Shown piece by piece: positions 53,460 to 63,013 of a stretch of 64,000 nt of DNA. The notes under the pieces were generated by a model, which saw only the letters and a program-made list of their open reading frames with translations, searched no databases and was not told where the DNA came from. Position 1 is the stretch's first letter. Each line of letters begins with the position of its first letter. Position numbers and translations under genes: made by a program. The stretch comes from Hyphomicrobiales bacterium (GTDB lineage Bacteria; Pseudomonadota; Alphaproteobacteria; Rhizobiales; Rhizobiaceae), in assembly GCA_030456445.1 (NCBI GenBank), contig JAKDNM010000002.1, positions 1-64,000 of the forward strand. Direction: 5' to 3'.

Positions 53460-55613
53460 ATGGCAAAGAACGCCATTCAGAAGATCACCCTCAACCAGGC
53501 CGAAAACATTCCCTTCGACAAGCTCGACCTGTCCCAGAAGAATGTTCGCCGGATCAAGAACGGTGTCTCGATCGAGGATCTCGCCGCCGACATTGCACGC
53601 CGCGGCCTCATCCAGAGCCTCAACGTCCGTCCCGAGTTGAAGGACGGCGCGGAGACCGGTCGCTACGAAGTCCCCGCCGGTGGCCGACGCTTCTCAGCCC
53701 TGCAGCTTCTGGTCAAGCGCAAGGAAATGGCGAAGACTGCGCCGACGCCGTGTATCGTTAATCGCTCCGGACTGACGAGCATGGAGGATGATTCGCTCGC
53801 TGAAAATGTCCACCGCGAGAACCTGCATCCGCTCGATCAGTTCCGTGCCTTCAAGGCGCTGAGCGAGCAGCGGCTTGATGTCCAGGAGATCGCCGCCCGC
53901 TACTTCGTGTCGCCCAACACGGTCAGGCAACGCCTGAAGCTCGCCAACGTCTCGCCAAAACTGCTCGATCTTTATGAACAAGATGAAATTCGCCTCGAGC
54001 AGCTCATGGCGTTTTCGATTTCGGAGGACCATGCGCGCCAGGAGCAGGTCTGGGAGCGCATCTCCGACAACTCGAATATGCAGGAGCCCTACTATATCCG
54101 GCGCCTGCTGACCGAAACGACGGTCCGCGCCGACGATCGCCGCGCGGTCTATGTCGGCGCCGAGGCTTATGAAGCCGCCGGTGGCGTCATCCTGCGCGAC
54201 CTGTTTGAACAGGATTCCGGCGGCTGGTTCCAGGACGCGGCCCTTCTCGAGCAGCTGGTCTTCGAAAAGCTGAAGGTCGATGCCGAAGCCATTCGTGCCG
54301 ACGGCTGGAAGTGGGTCGAAGCGGCGATCAGCTTCCCCTATGGCCACACCTCCGGCATGCGGCGCGTCTATGCCGAACCGGAAGAGATGAGCGCGGAGGA
54401 AATCGCCCGCCACGATACTGTCAAGGCCGAGTACGATGCGCTCGACGCAAAGTATGCCGAGATGGAGGAAGCTGACGAGGAGATCGAAAACAAGCTCGAT
54501 GAACTCGGCGCCGAACTCGACGCGTTCGCCGATCGGCCATATGTCTACGACCCGGCGCAGAAGGCCATCGCTGGCGTGTTCGTCACCCTCGCCGCCAACG
54601 GCAAGCCGCAGATCGACGCCGGCTTCGTCCGTCCCGAGGACGAACTGCGGGTCGAGACGGATAGTGACGGAGAGGCCGACGACGCGGATCCTGATACGTC
54701 TAACCGGGATGAGGACGATGACGATGCGGATGCTGTCGTCGTCAATGGCCGCTCTCTGAGCCAGACCTCCGAAGCCGAGGAGCCCGAGGAGGAAGGCATC
54801 AAGCCACTGCCCGATCGCCTCGTCTTCGACCTCACTGCGCAGAAGACGCTGGCGCTGCGCAACGCGCTTGCGGGCGACGTCGACATCGCCTTCGTCGCGG
54901 TGCTCCACGCGCTCGTGCTGCAGGTGTTCTACCGGTTCGCCAAGGACAGCTGCCTCGAGATCGATCTGGTGAGCAACAGCTTCGGCCAGGTCCAGGGTCT
55001 TGCCGAGACCCCCTGGGCCAAGGAGATCGCCGAGCGGCACGAGGCCTGGGACAAGGATATGCCCGACAGCGACAAGCTCTGGGACTTCCTGCTCGGTCTC
55101 GACGAGGCGAGCCGCAAGGCGCTCTTCGCGCACTGCGCCTCGCTCTCGCTCAACGCCGTCGTCGAGCCCTGGAACAGGCGTCCCGGCGCGCTTGCTCATG
55201 CCGACCTGCTAGCAGGCACGATTGGCTTCGACATGGTCGAGGCTGGTTGGTCGCCGACGGTCGACAACTATCTCGGCCGCGTTACCAAGGCCCGGATCGT
55301 CCAGGCAGTGCGCGAAGCGCGCGGCGAGGATTCTGCGCAACTGATCGATCATATGAAAAAGGACCTCATGGCGCGGAAGGCCGCCCGTCTCCTCGATGGA
55401 TCGAGCTGGCTTCCCGAGCCGCTGCGCCTCGATGTCGACGACGCGGTTGCCGATGCCGGTGAGTCGGTTGCCGACGACGTGACGGACGAGGCGGTTCCCG
55501 AAGGCGACGTCGCTGAACTGCCGGCCTATCTCGCCGGCGATACCGGTCCATCCGCCGATGAAGAGGTGACCGCCGACGGCGAGGACACCGACCACCTTCA
55601 GGCGGCCGAGTAA
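53460..55613 (+). CDS. ParB/RepB/Spo0J-family protein (large, acidic insert)
   Basis: IEDLAADIARRGLIQSLNVRPE...YEVPAGGRRFSALQLL...LAENVHRENLHPLDQFRAF...HTH; 717 aa. Confidence 0.9.
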   Translation: MAKNAIQKITLNQAENIPFDKLDLSQKNVRRIKNGVSIEDLAADIARRGLIQSLNVRPELKDGAETGRYEVPAGGRRFSALQLLVKRKEMAKTAPTPCIVNRSGLTSMEDDSLAENVHRENLHPLDQFRAFKALSEQRLDVQEIAARYFVSPNTVRQRLKLANVSPKLLDLYEQDEIRLEQLMAFSISEDHARQEQVWERISDNSNMQEPYYIRRLLTETTVRADDRRAVYVGAEAYEAAGGVILRDLFEQDSGGWFQDAALLEQLVFEKLKVDAEAIRADGWKWVEAAISFPYGHTSGMRRVYAEPEEMSAEEIARHDTVKAEYDALDAKYAEMEEADEEIENKLDELGAELDAFADRPYVYDPAQKAIAGVFVTLAANGKPQIDAGFVRPEDELRVETDSDGEADDADPDTSNRDEDDDDADAVVVNGRSLSQTSEAEEPEEEGIKPLPDRLVFDLTAQKTLALRNALAGDVDIAFVAVLHALVLQVFYRFAKDSCLEIDLVSNSFGQVQGLAETPWAKEIAERHEAWDKDMPDSDKLWDFLLGLDEASRKALFAHCASLSLNAVVEPWNRRPGALAHADLLAGTIGFDMVEAGWSPTVDNYLGRVTKARIVQAVREARGEDSAQLIDHMKKDLMARKAARLLDGSSWLPEPLRLDVDDAVADAGESVADDVTDEAVPEGDVAELPAYLAGDTGPSADEEVTADGEDTDHLQAAE

Positions 55614-55634
55614 TCGGACCCTTCGCTCACCACA

Positions 55635-55658
55635 GGGTCCGGCATCACCGCCGGGCCC
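55635..55658 (+). promoter_or_regulatory. Intergenic hairpin GGGTCCGG-CATCACCG-CCGGGCCC
   Basis: 8-bp stem with one U-G pair, followed by ATTTTGTTT. Confidence 0.55.
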
Positions 55659-55687
55659 ATTTTGTTTCCGACATGGAGAAACCCGCA

Positions 55688-56164
55688 ATGTCAGCTCACA
55701 TCATCTATGATTCCGCTCCCTTCGGAAGTGTCGTCCGCTACTCGGACGGCACCCCGAAACCACCTGTTCGCTTCCGGAAGAAACTCGCCGCCTGGGAGAG
55801 CCGCAACGGCACCGGGCGGCTGATCAGGAAGGAACCGCCACGCGAACGGTCGACCTATACGTCGCCTGCCTGTTTCACCCTGCATGAAGGGGATTTCGGT
55901 CAGGCGGGTACTGTCGTCTTCTCGATCCGCCGCACATACTCCGTCGACAGCGAGCTTCTTTTCGAGATCGTCGAACGTCCCGCGATCGGCATGGTCCGCA
56001 TACTGCAGGATCTCGGCGATAGCCCGGAACTTCTGCATCTCGCCCGGGATCGCGATGCCGCCGAACGTTGGCTCGCCAGCAACCGGTATGGCCGAGCTTA
56101 TCTCGAAGAGGTCACCGCAGATGAGGTCGGCGCCGACGTCGTCGAGGGCCGCACGGCCGCCTGA
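55688..56164 (+). CDS. Hypothetical plasmid-module protein
   Basis: Good start context and coding pattern in a co-directional cluster. Confidence 0.65.
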   Translation: MSAHIIYDSAPFGSVVRYSDGTPKPPVRFRKKLAAWESRNGTGRLIRKEPPRERSTYTSPACFTLHEGDFGQAGTVVFSIRRTYSVDSELLFEIVERPAIGMVRILQDLGDSPELLHLARDRDAAERWLASNRYGRAYLEEVTADEVGADVVEGRTAA

Positions 56165-56194
56165 CCGTTTCACCACCTTGAACCATTCGCCCAC

Positions 56195-56227
56195 AGGTCC
56201 GGGATCGCGCGAGCGATCGCCGGGCCT
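56195..56227 (+). promoter_or_regulatory. Intergenic hairpin AGGTCCGG-GATCGC...GCGATC-G-CCGGGCCT
   Basis: Long stem sharing the GGTCCGG/CCGGGCC core with 55635-55658. Confidence 0.6.
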
Positions 56228-56249
56228 GTTCCGTTTCATGGAGATCGAC

Positions 56250-56642
56250 ATGTTCGACTGGACCAAGAGCTGTTCCTATGACGAGCAGCAGAAGAGACGT
56301 TTTCACACCACGGCCCGCTCGCGGCTGAAGAAGCTTGCGGCCGAGCTTCATCTGCCAGCCGGATCGTACGAAGTGCGTTCCAACAAGGCGGGAATCGCCG
56401 TCTCCGGTGAAGTGACCTTGCATCACACCGCCGTCTATATTCAGGTCGGCCAGTTCGGCATGTCCTCGGGTCACGGCATCCTGATCCGGACCTGCAAGGG
56501 CCGTAAGGACTATACCGGCGGAGCCAACCACTTCGTTGCGCTCGCCATGCTCGACGATATTCCGGCGCTCGCCAAAGCTGTCCACGCCATCACCGGCGTC
56601 GGCCGCGTCGCTGCGCATTTCTCGGATCGGCACGCCGCATGA
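56250..56642 (+). CDS. Hypothetical plasmid-module protein
   Basis: MFDWTKSCSYDEQQKRRFHTTARSRLKKLAAELHLPAGSYEVRSNKAGIAVSGEVTLH; start could be 56238. Confidence 0.65.
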   Translation: MFDWTKSCSYDEQQKRRFHTTARSRLKKLAAELHLPAGSYEVRSNKAGIAVSGEVTLHHTAVYIQVGQFGMSSGHGILIRTCKGRKDYTGGANHFVALAMLDDIPALAKAVHAITGVGRVAAHFSDRHAA

Positions 56643-56759
56643 CAGTTCGCGCGAGACATCGAAAGCCTGCGGCGTCGCCCGAGAATGCCATGCCGCGCCG
56701 CAACGCTCCTGGCCGCGTGCCGCCACATCCGTCAAACATGACCAAGGACCATCGCTCAA

Positions 56760-57320
56760 ATGGCAAAATACAGGATCAGGACCATCCAGGTCTTCAAGAC
56801 CATACGCAGCATCGAGATCGAAGTAGAGGCGAAAGACGAGAACGATGCCCTGGAGGGGGCGTCCTCCGGCGCCATCGACACGCCCGAATTCGACGATCCG
56901 AACTGGAAAACCAGCTGTGACCTCCAGAACGAGGAAGTGGAACCCGCATGCCCATCGCCTTTGGCGCCGACCAAGTCGCTGGCAATGCCATCACCCATTT
57001 TTGCCCAAACACCACGGAGCTTTCCGATGACCACGCTCGAAACCCGTCGTTTCGCCGTGATCTCCACCGCGCATGTCTCGGAGACCACGGCCAAGCGCCT
57101 CGACAACACACCGCCCAAGGAATGGCCCTGCCTCGGCGGGCCATACGGCGAATATGGCTGGTTCCTCTATGCCCATGACGAGAACGCCGGCGGCTGGCCG
57201 GACGCCATTCCTGACGAACTCTTCAACGTCATGACCTGGGCCCGAAGACAGGGCTTCGCCTATATCCTGCTCGATTGCGACGCCGACCATGTCGAGGAAT
57301 TGCCTACCTTTGACTGGTAA
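56760..57320 (+). CDS. ORF joining a small DpnD/PcfM-like N-terminus with a DUF5983-like C-terminus (internal start 57027 likely)
   Basis: MAKYRIRTIQVFKTIRSIEIEVEAKDENDALE; MTTLETRRFAVISTAHVSETTAKRLDN...GWFLYAHDE...LLDCDADHVEELPTFDW. Confidence 0.6.
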   Translation: MAKYRIRTIQVFKTIRSIEIEVEAKDENDALEGASSGAIDTPEFDDPNWKTSCDLQNEEVEPACPSPLAPTKSLAMPSPIFAQTPRSFPMTTLETRRFAVISTAHVSETTAKRLDNTPPKEWPCLGGPYGEYGWFLYAHDENAGGWPDAIPDELFNVMTWARRQGFAYILLDCDADHVEELPTFDW

Positions 57321-57541
57321 GCTCCAACAGCGTCCGCCCGATGGGGCACCGCGTTTCTCTGGGGGAGAGCGAGAGGCGGGCCGATTGCGGATGTGGTGCT
57401 GGCGGGAGCGGGAGCGGTGTCTTGCCGCTGCGTCTCCCGCCGCGTCGACGATCATTGATCCGCGACGGCAGTGGCGACAAGCGCGCCTGCACTGACAGTT
57501 CCCACCGCACCGGCATCCAGCATCACCATGTCAATTCACCC

Positions 57542-57565
57542 GAGCCCGGCCTTCGCGCCGGGCTC
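57542..57565 (+). promoter_or_regulatory. Intergenic hairpin GAGCCCGGC-CTTCGC-GCCGGGCTC
   Basis: 9-bp perfect stem, 20 nt before the ATG at 57586. Confidence 0.6.
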
Positions 57566-57585
57566 CTTCGTTCCAGGAGGTTAAA

Positions 57586-58038
57586 ATGCTCTCACCGTAC
57601 ATCGCCGTTGGCGATCCACCATCCGCTTATGACGTCCCGGAGAGTAGGGAAGATCAGATCATGGCGCTACTTGGCGCGCTTGGCGTCGAGGAGATCGAAT
57701 TCTCCCTCGATGGTGGCGGCGATTCCGGCGACACCACGCTCGAGCATGTCCGCTATGCCGATGGCCACGAGGACAAACGTATCCCGGATATCCCCATCGG
57801 CTTTCACCCTCGTGGTGAAGCCTTCACGCTGGAAAGCTACCTCGAGAACCTCGCATCCGATCTGCCGGACGGCGACTGGGTCAACAATGAGGGCGGTTAC
57901 GGCGAGGTCTTCATCAGGCCGACGGCCGATGAGGACGAACGGTTCGAATGCAACATGACCTTCCGCGATGAGTATGAGGACGAAGACGAGTTCGACGAAG
58001 ATCTCGAAGACGCCGAACCCGAGGAGGGCGCCCGATGA
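57586..58038 (+). CDS. Hypothetical acidic plasmid-module protein
   Basis: SD AGGAGG; ATGA overlap with the next gene. Confidence 0.65.
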   Translation: MLSPYIAVGDPPSAYDVPESREDQIMALLGALGVEEIEFSLDGGGDSGDTTLEHVRYADGHEDKRIPDIPIGFHPRGEAFTLESYLENLASDLPDGDWVNNEGGYGEVFIRPTADEDERFECNMTFRDEYEDEDEFDEDLEDAEPEEGAR

Positions 58039-59819
58039 ACGTCGACTTGTCCGCCTCAACCTGGGAGGACCTCCACGTCCGTTCCGCCAGGGACTTGTAC
58101 GCCAGTGTGCCCGCACTCGCCAAATGTGTCGCGCATCCCGCCATCGCGGCGCTGACGGTGGCGATGACGGTCGCGCAAACGGCGATCACGATCAGGCGGC
58201 AGGAAAACAGTGTGGCCGCCCATGTCGTCATCCGCCCAAAGCCCGATGCCGATCCCGCTGTCCTGCGTCTTGTCAGACATATGGAAGCAGCGGTCACCGG
58301 GAGCGCAAGTCATGCCCGCAATACCACGCCCTTCGATCCTGGCGCCTGGCTCGAACAAGCCGGATACATCGATCTGCTCGCCGGGGCGGTCAAGGCCGGA
58401 GCGAACGAGTCCGAACTCAAGAACATGGCCGGCATGATCTCCGAGGCGATCGCGAAACTGTCATCGCAAGTCGGCCACCTCACGGACATGCATCTCAATC
58501 GTCTCTTGCGCCGAGACCTGCCGCAGCTTGACGAGCGCCCCTCCGGGCCGTCCTCGACGCTGGAATGGCTGCTGGCGGTCGATCGCTCCGGCGACGTGGG
58601 GCGGCCTGTCGTTCTGTTGCGTCGCTGGCAGGCCCTCGAAATCTACGCCGCGCTCTCGACGGTCCTGCGCGAAAAGCCCGTAACGCTCGCAATCGACGAG
58701 GGCCGGCCGCTCAAGCCGATCCTGATGGACCGGCTCAAAGTCTCCGCGGCCGAGCTGAAGGCCCTTCGTGGCGCCCGTTGCCTCCCAGCCGCGCTCAAGT
58801 CCGCTGTCGATCTGGAGCACGCCGTGGTCGAACTCAAGGCTCATGGCGTACCGCTTGCCGAATGGCCGGGTCGAGGCGAGCCGGACCAGCCCGCCGCATG
58901 GCTGCAATCGCCCTGGGCCGGTGTTCATCGCAATACGATCGTCAGGGTGGACTATGTCGGCAATCAGCATGCACGCGATGCCGTCGGCGCGCTCGCCGAG
59001 GACATTCTGAGGCCGCTTGCCGTTCATCGTGCGGCGATCGCAAGGCGCGGCGATCTTGCTTACAGCTTCCTCCACTCTTTCGACTTCCCCGCTGGGTTGA
59101 GGAGCAGCGAGGACCGGCGGGCGTTCCTTGCCGTCCTTAACCGCGCCATCATCGGCTAGCGCGGCGTCAAGGCCTTCCAGGAAGCGGTCGAACTCTGGCA
59201 TCGGCGTGTCGCGACAATCTCCGCGGTGCGCCACGAGCGCAGGACCAACCGGCCCGGCTGGCCGGCGATCTGCCCGCCATGGCGCTGTGACCGAGGCATC
59301 CACGAGATTGTCCCCATCACTTCGGCGGCCGGTCTGGTCGAGGAAGGCAACCGGCTCGATCATTGCGTCGGCGGGTATTATCCGCAATGCCGCTCCGGGG
59401 CCGTGCAGATCCTGTCGCTGAGGCGCGACGGAACGCACGCCGCGACCATCGAACTGACGCTCTCCGGTACGACGGCCGACACTCTGTTTTTCCAGGTCGG
59501 GCAGTTCAAGGCACGTCGCAACAGGCGGCCGGACGATGAGTTGCATGACGTCCTGCGAGCGTTCCTCGCGGCTTTGAACAGCGGCGCCCATCCGTTTTTC
59601 CGGTCACGGCTTGCCGCCTATCGCAAGCGCATGGAGTGCGACGGCGATTATCTCTGGAGTGCCCGCGCACTCCAGATCGCGCATGCGCGGGACGTGTTCC
59701 CGCTTTATCTGCCGTTGTTGCCGCGCGGCACGCCCGCCGACCTCAATGGCTGGTGTGAACAGACCGGCCTTACTGCCGCCCTCGATCGCGCCGCGGCGCT
59801 CCTTTCACGCTCGGCCTGA
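58035..59819 (+). pseudogene. PcfJ-like protein interrupted by an in-frame TAG at 59157-59159
   Basis: 58035-59159 and 59160-59819 are in the same frame; downstream GLVEEGNRLDHCVGGYYPQCRSGAVQILSLRR is PcfJ-like. Confidence 0.65.
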
Positions 59820-59861
59820 TCCGGCCATTCCAACCTCATTCCCGACAAGGAGAACCGTACG

Positions 59862-60524
59862 ATGCATCCGTACGACCATGCGCGCTCGTCCGCAAAAATC
59901 CATGGCGGCTGCTGGAGCGACTATTTTGCCGTCCATGCCTGGTTCGACGCCACCAAGGCCGCCCAATGCCGTTTCACACACCGGGCGCTACGACATCATA
60001 TCGAGGGCGTCGCCGAGGCCGTTTCGGTCTTCGGGCCCTCCATCGTCAATCGTGACGGCGAGAAGGTCGCGACCGAGCAACTCGGCATGCAGCACCTTGA
60101 GGAGGATTGCACGTATCCGCCCGAAGCGACGGTCTGGCTTATCGATTTCGATGCGCCTCACTGGTTGCCGATCTCGGAGCTGGACAGCACCGAACTTGCC
60201 AATGCCAGCGCCGCCCGCTTCGGAGGCGACCCGAGCGCCTATCTCGCATTGCACACCTGGTTCCTGGAAACCCGGAACTGGTCGGCCGGCCCGGAACACC
60301 TTGTGTTCAGGCACCATGCCTTCGGGATCTTCGAAGCCGAAGCGCGATTTGGTCCGGTGATCGCTTTGGGCGACGGCAAGGCGGTGCCAACACGCGTGGT
60401 GGCCGAACGCCACGTGCAACAGGTTCTCGGCCGCGTTCCGTCCGCTACCGATTTCCTCAGGCGCATCAAGGGCGAGCGCTGGATGCTGCAGGCGACTTCG
60501 CCGCGCAAGCTCGGCCTCGCCTGA
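59862..60524 (+). CDS. Internally duplicated DUF6915-like protein
   Basis: Two repeats: YFAVHAWFDATK...HRALRHHIEGVAEAVSVFGPSI / YLALHTWFLETR...HLVFRHHAFGIFEAEARFGPVI. Confidence 0.65.
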   Translation: MHPYDHARSSAKIHGGCWSDYFAVHAWFDATKAAQCRFTHRALRHHIEGVAEAVSVFGPSIVNRDGEKVATEQLGMQHLEEDCTYPPEATVWLIDFDAPHWLPISELDSTELANASAARFGGDPSAYLALHTWFLETRNWSAGPEHLVFRHHAFGIFEAEARFGPVIALGDGKAVPTRVVAERHVQQVLGRVPSATDFLRRIKGERWMLQATSPRKLGLA

Positions 60525-60637
60525 TCCCCTGATCCACCGCGGCCGACCAGCCCGACCGCTCTCCAACGACACCACCCGGCAGTTGCGACGACGCGGTTCG
60601 TGCCGCGCGGCGCCGACCTGCGCTCAGGAGAAGCTCC

Positions 60638-61267
60638 ATGACCACGCATCCACCCTTCAGGAAGGTTTTCGACGGCGTCGCCACACGCGAACAGATGTTC
60701 CGGCTGTTCGATCACCACCGCGATGATCCCGATGTCGATCCCCTCTCCGGCAAACCATATGCCGGCGAATGGTTTGAGACCGAGCCGGCCCAATACCATT
60801 TCATGCTCGGGCTGCTACCGCCGCTCTTCCAGAGGTCCGGCATGTTCGGCCTGTCCGAATACAAGGCCGGCAACGTCACCAGCGTGTTTTTCGCGATCAG
60901 GATCCGCGGTCGCGAACGCTGGTTCCATGGCTTCTGCGACCTCACCGACAGACAATCCCCGGACAAGATGCGCGCCGCCATCATTGCACACGAGACCGGC
61001 GCGACCGACAGCATGACCCGCGAGGAAAAACTCGAGGCGATCTGGAATGCGACGCATCCGGACTTCAAGGGGATCGCAGGGAGATCCGATCCCGGCGACT
61101 GGCCGGCGGAGCACCATGGCAAACGCTTTGTCTTCGTCCGCGGTGGACCAGACAGGGTCCTGAAGCTGCTCGAAGACCTGTCGGACGACGAGATCGAGAT
61201 CCGCATGTCGGCGATCCGCGCGCAACGCGCCAAAAGAGGAGGGACCAACGATGCGGACCCATCGTAA
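60638..61267 (+). CDS. DUF1419-like protein
   Basis: FRKVFDGVATREQMFRLFDHHRDDPDVDPLSGKPYAGEWFETEPAQYHFMLGLLPPLF. Confidence 0.7.
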   Translation: MTTHPPFRKVFDGVATREQMFRLFDHHRDDPDVDPLSGKPYAGEWFETEPAQYHFMLGLLPPLFQRSGMFGLSEYKAGNVTSVFFAIRIRGRERWFHGFCDLTDRQSPDKMRAAIIAHETGATDSMTREEKLEAIWNATHPDFKGIAGRSDPGDWPAEHHGKRFVFVRGGPDRVLKLLEDLSDDEIEIRMSAIRAQRAKRGGTNDADPS

Positions 61268-61688
61268 GCAGATTTCCCCTGCGGGCGAAAAGATCTACGA
61301 GGCGCACTCGACCTATACGGCCAGCCTCGGTGCTCCCGATCGTTGCCGATACCGGTGCACACTGCCCGGAGCGCCAACCGTCGCCGACCTCGTCCACCCT
61401 GGGGATACCGTCTCCACGTCTTACGATACCGGCGGTGTCGTAATCGAGGTGAAGGAACATTTCTACGCAGCACCGACGGGCGAGACGCTGTCGCACTTCA
61501 CCATCGTCTATGTGCCGCCCGATCGGGCGGCAAAGCACGGCGATACCGACCGGCACTGGATCAACGAATGCGTCGCCGTCGGCGGCCGCATCCTGAAGTT
61601 GTTCGAAGCCAATACGGACGAGGTCTTTGTCGTCGGCCGCATTCAAACGGCCGGGCCCCGGCGAACAAGGTCAATCCTCGTCTCGTAG
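61251..61688 (+). CDS. Hypothetical plasmid-module protein
   Basis: Overlaps the DUF1419 gene end; coding pattern. Confidence 0.55.
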   Translation: MRTHRKQISPAGEKIYEAHSTYTASLGAPDRCRYRCTLPGAPTVADLVHPGDTVSTSYDTGGVVIEVKEHFYAAPTGETLSHFTIVYVPPDRAAKHGDTDRHWINECVAVGGRILKLFEANTDEVFVVGRIQTAGPRRTRSILVS

Positions 61689-61897
61689 ACGCGGCAACGC
61701 CGCGATCGGCGAGCGTCGCTGCCGCGATCCGCCGCCGATCGGCTCGACGACACGATCAACCAGTCCTCGAACAGCCAACGGATCTGATCGAACCGGCAAA
61801 TCCCGCAGATACCCCGCCAGCGCCTCGTGGCCCGGTCCCGCGGGGCTTTCGCATTTTCAGGGTCCCGCAAGCGGCCCTCCAACAGGAGAGAAATTCA

Positions 61898-62281
61898 ATG
61901 TCACGCCTGAACGATCCTGAGAACTTCCGCGGTCGCGTCAACTATGCGGCCCGGGTCATTGCCTACGGCCGCCGCGCGACGCGGGCTTTCGACAATTGCT
62001 TTGAGAACTATGACGGTGACGAAGTCGCAACCGCGATCCTGCGTCGCTCGAAAAAGAACGCCCGCCTCGCCGCCAATCTCCAGCGCTATCTAAGCGTCGC
62101 CTCCATCGAGGCGGCCGCACAACGGCTCGCTGATGTTCCTACCCGAAAGCTGCCGGAAATCGCCCGGCAGACGCGCGCGCGCCGGAAGGCCGAATTCGAC
62201 GCGTGGTTCGAGCAGCACCAGACGAGCGATGCCGGCGAGACCGCAGACGAAACCACTGCCGAGACAGGGAGTCCGTCATGA
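61898..62281 (+). CDS. Hypothetical plasmid-module protein
   Basis: SD AGGAG; MSRLNDPENFRGRVNYAARVIAYGRRATRAFDNCFENYDGDEVATAILRRSKKNARLAANL. Confidence 0.6.
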   Translation: MSRLNDPENFRGRVNYAARVIAYGRRATRAFDNCFENYDGDEVATAILRRSKKNARLAANLQRYLSVASIEAAAQRLADVPTRKLPEIARQTRARRKAEFDAWFEQHQTSDAGETADETTAETGSPS

Positions 62282-62290
62282 CCGCCTCTA

Positions 62291-62881
62291 TCACTGCACG
62301 ACTTTCAGATTGTCCAACCACTCCGTAACTCGTTCTATGGTTTGCCGCTCTTGTGGTGCCTGCATGGAGAAGCCCTCGACAAGATTGGCCCCTCGCGCAT
62401 GACTGGCGACAACATCCAAGCTGTTGCCCAACCCGTAGCCGCCATGCGTGACGAGTGGGATGATAGTCTTGCCCGAAAGATCGTGCGCGGCGAGGAAGGA
62501 GCGAGCTACCGGCGGCGCGGTCATTCCCCAAATCGGAAAGGCCAGAAATACCGTTCTGTATGAGGCGATGTCGGCGACTTTCGCCTTCAACGGCGGTTCG
62601 TAGCCGCGATCGGTTTCCTGTTTCGCTTGCTCTACGGTCTCGAAGTAGTCGGCCGGATAGGGATTCTCCGGTACGATTTCAAACAGGTCGGCTTGCAGGG
62701 CGCGGCCGACTTGACCCGCTACAACGCGCGTGTTTCCGCTTCGCGAAAAGTACGGAACAAGTATCTTGCCTGAAGGGAGTTGCGCCGCTGCGGCCGAAGT
62801 AACCGGCGCGACTCCCGCTGCCGTAAGGGATAAGAGCAGCGAGGTCATGAATAGTTCCCTTCGCGTTGGATTGTCGATCAT
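62291..62881 (-). CDS. Flavodoxin-family protein with signal peptide
   Basis: GKILVPYFSRSGNTRVVAGQVG; RRELFMTSLLLSLTAAG N-terminal signal. Confidence 0.88.
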   Translation of the reverse strand: MIDNPTRRELFMTSLLLSLTAAGVAPVTSAAAAQLPSGKILVPYFSRSGNTRVVAGQVGRALQADLFEIVPENPYPADYFETVEQAKQETDRGYEPPLKAKVADIASYRTVFLAFPIWGMTAPPVARSFLAAHDLSGKTIIPLVTHGGYGLGNSLDVVASHARGANLVEGFSMQAPQERQTIERVTEWLDNLKVVQ

Positions 62882-63013
62882 GGTCTTGCTCCAAAAAGTG
62901 GATCAACGGCCGGTCGTTTTGAGCACCGCTTCCGGCAGGCGTTCGCCTCGAACCTCAATCTTTGAAAGTGCAGCCGCGAGGCCGTCCGCTGCCGCGACGC
63001 CGAGGCTTTCAGC

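Noticed and set aside
53694-55199. 501-aa minus-strand ORF opposite parB
   Set aside because: Antisense shadow ORF with biased composition; parB is well supported on the plus strand.
59226-59819. Independent gene starting at 59226
   Set aside because: Same frame as 58035-59159 with sensible coding sequence across the stop; more likely the 3' part of one interrupted gene.
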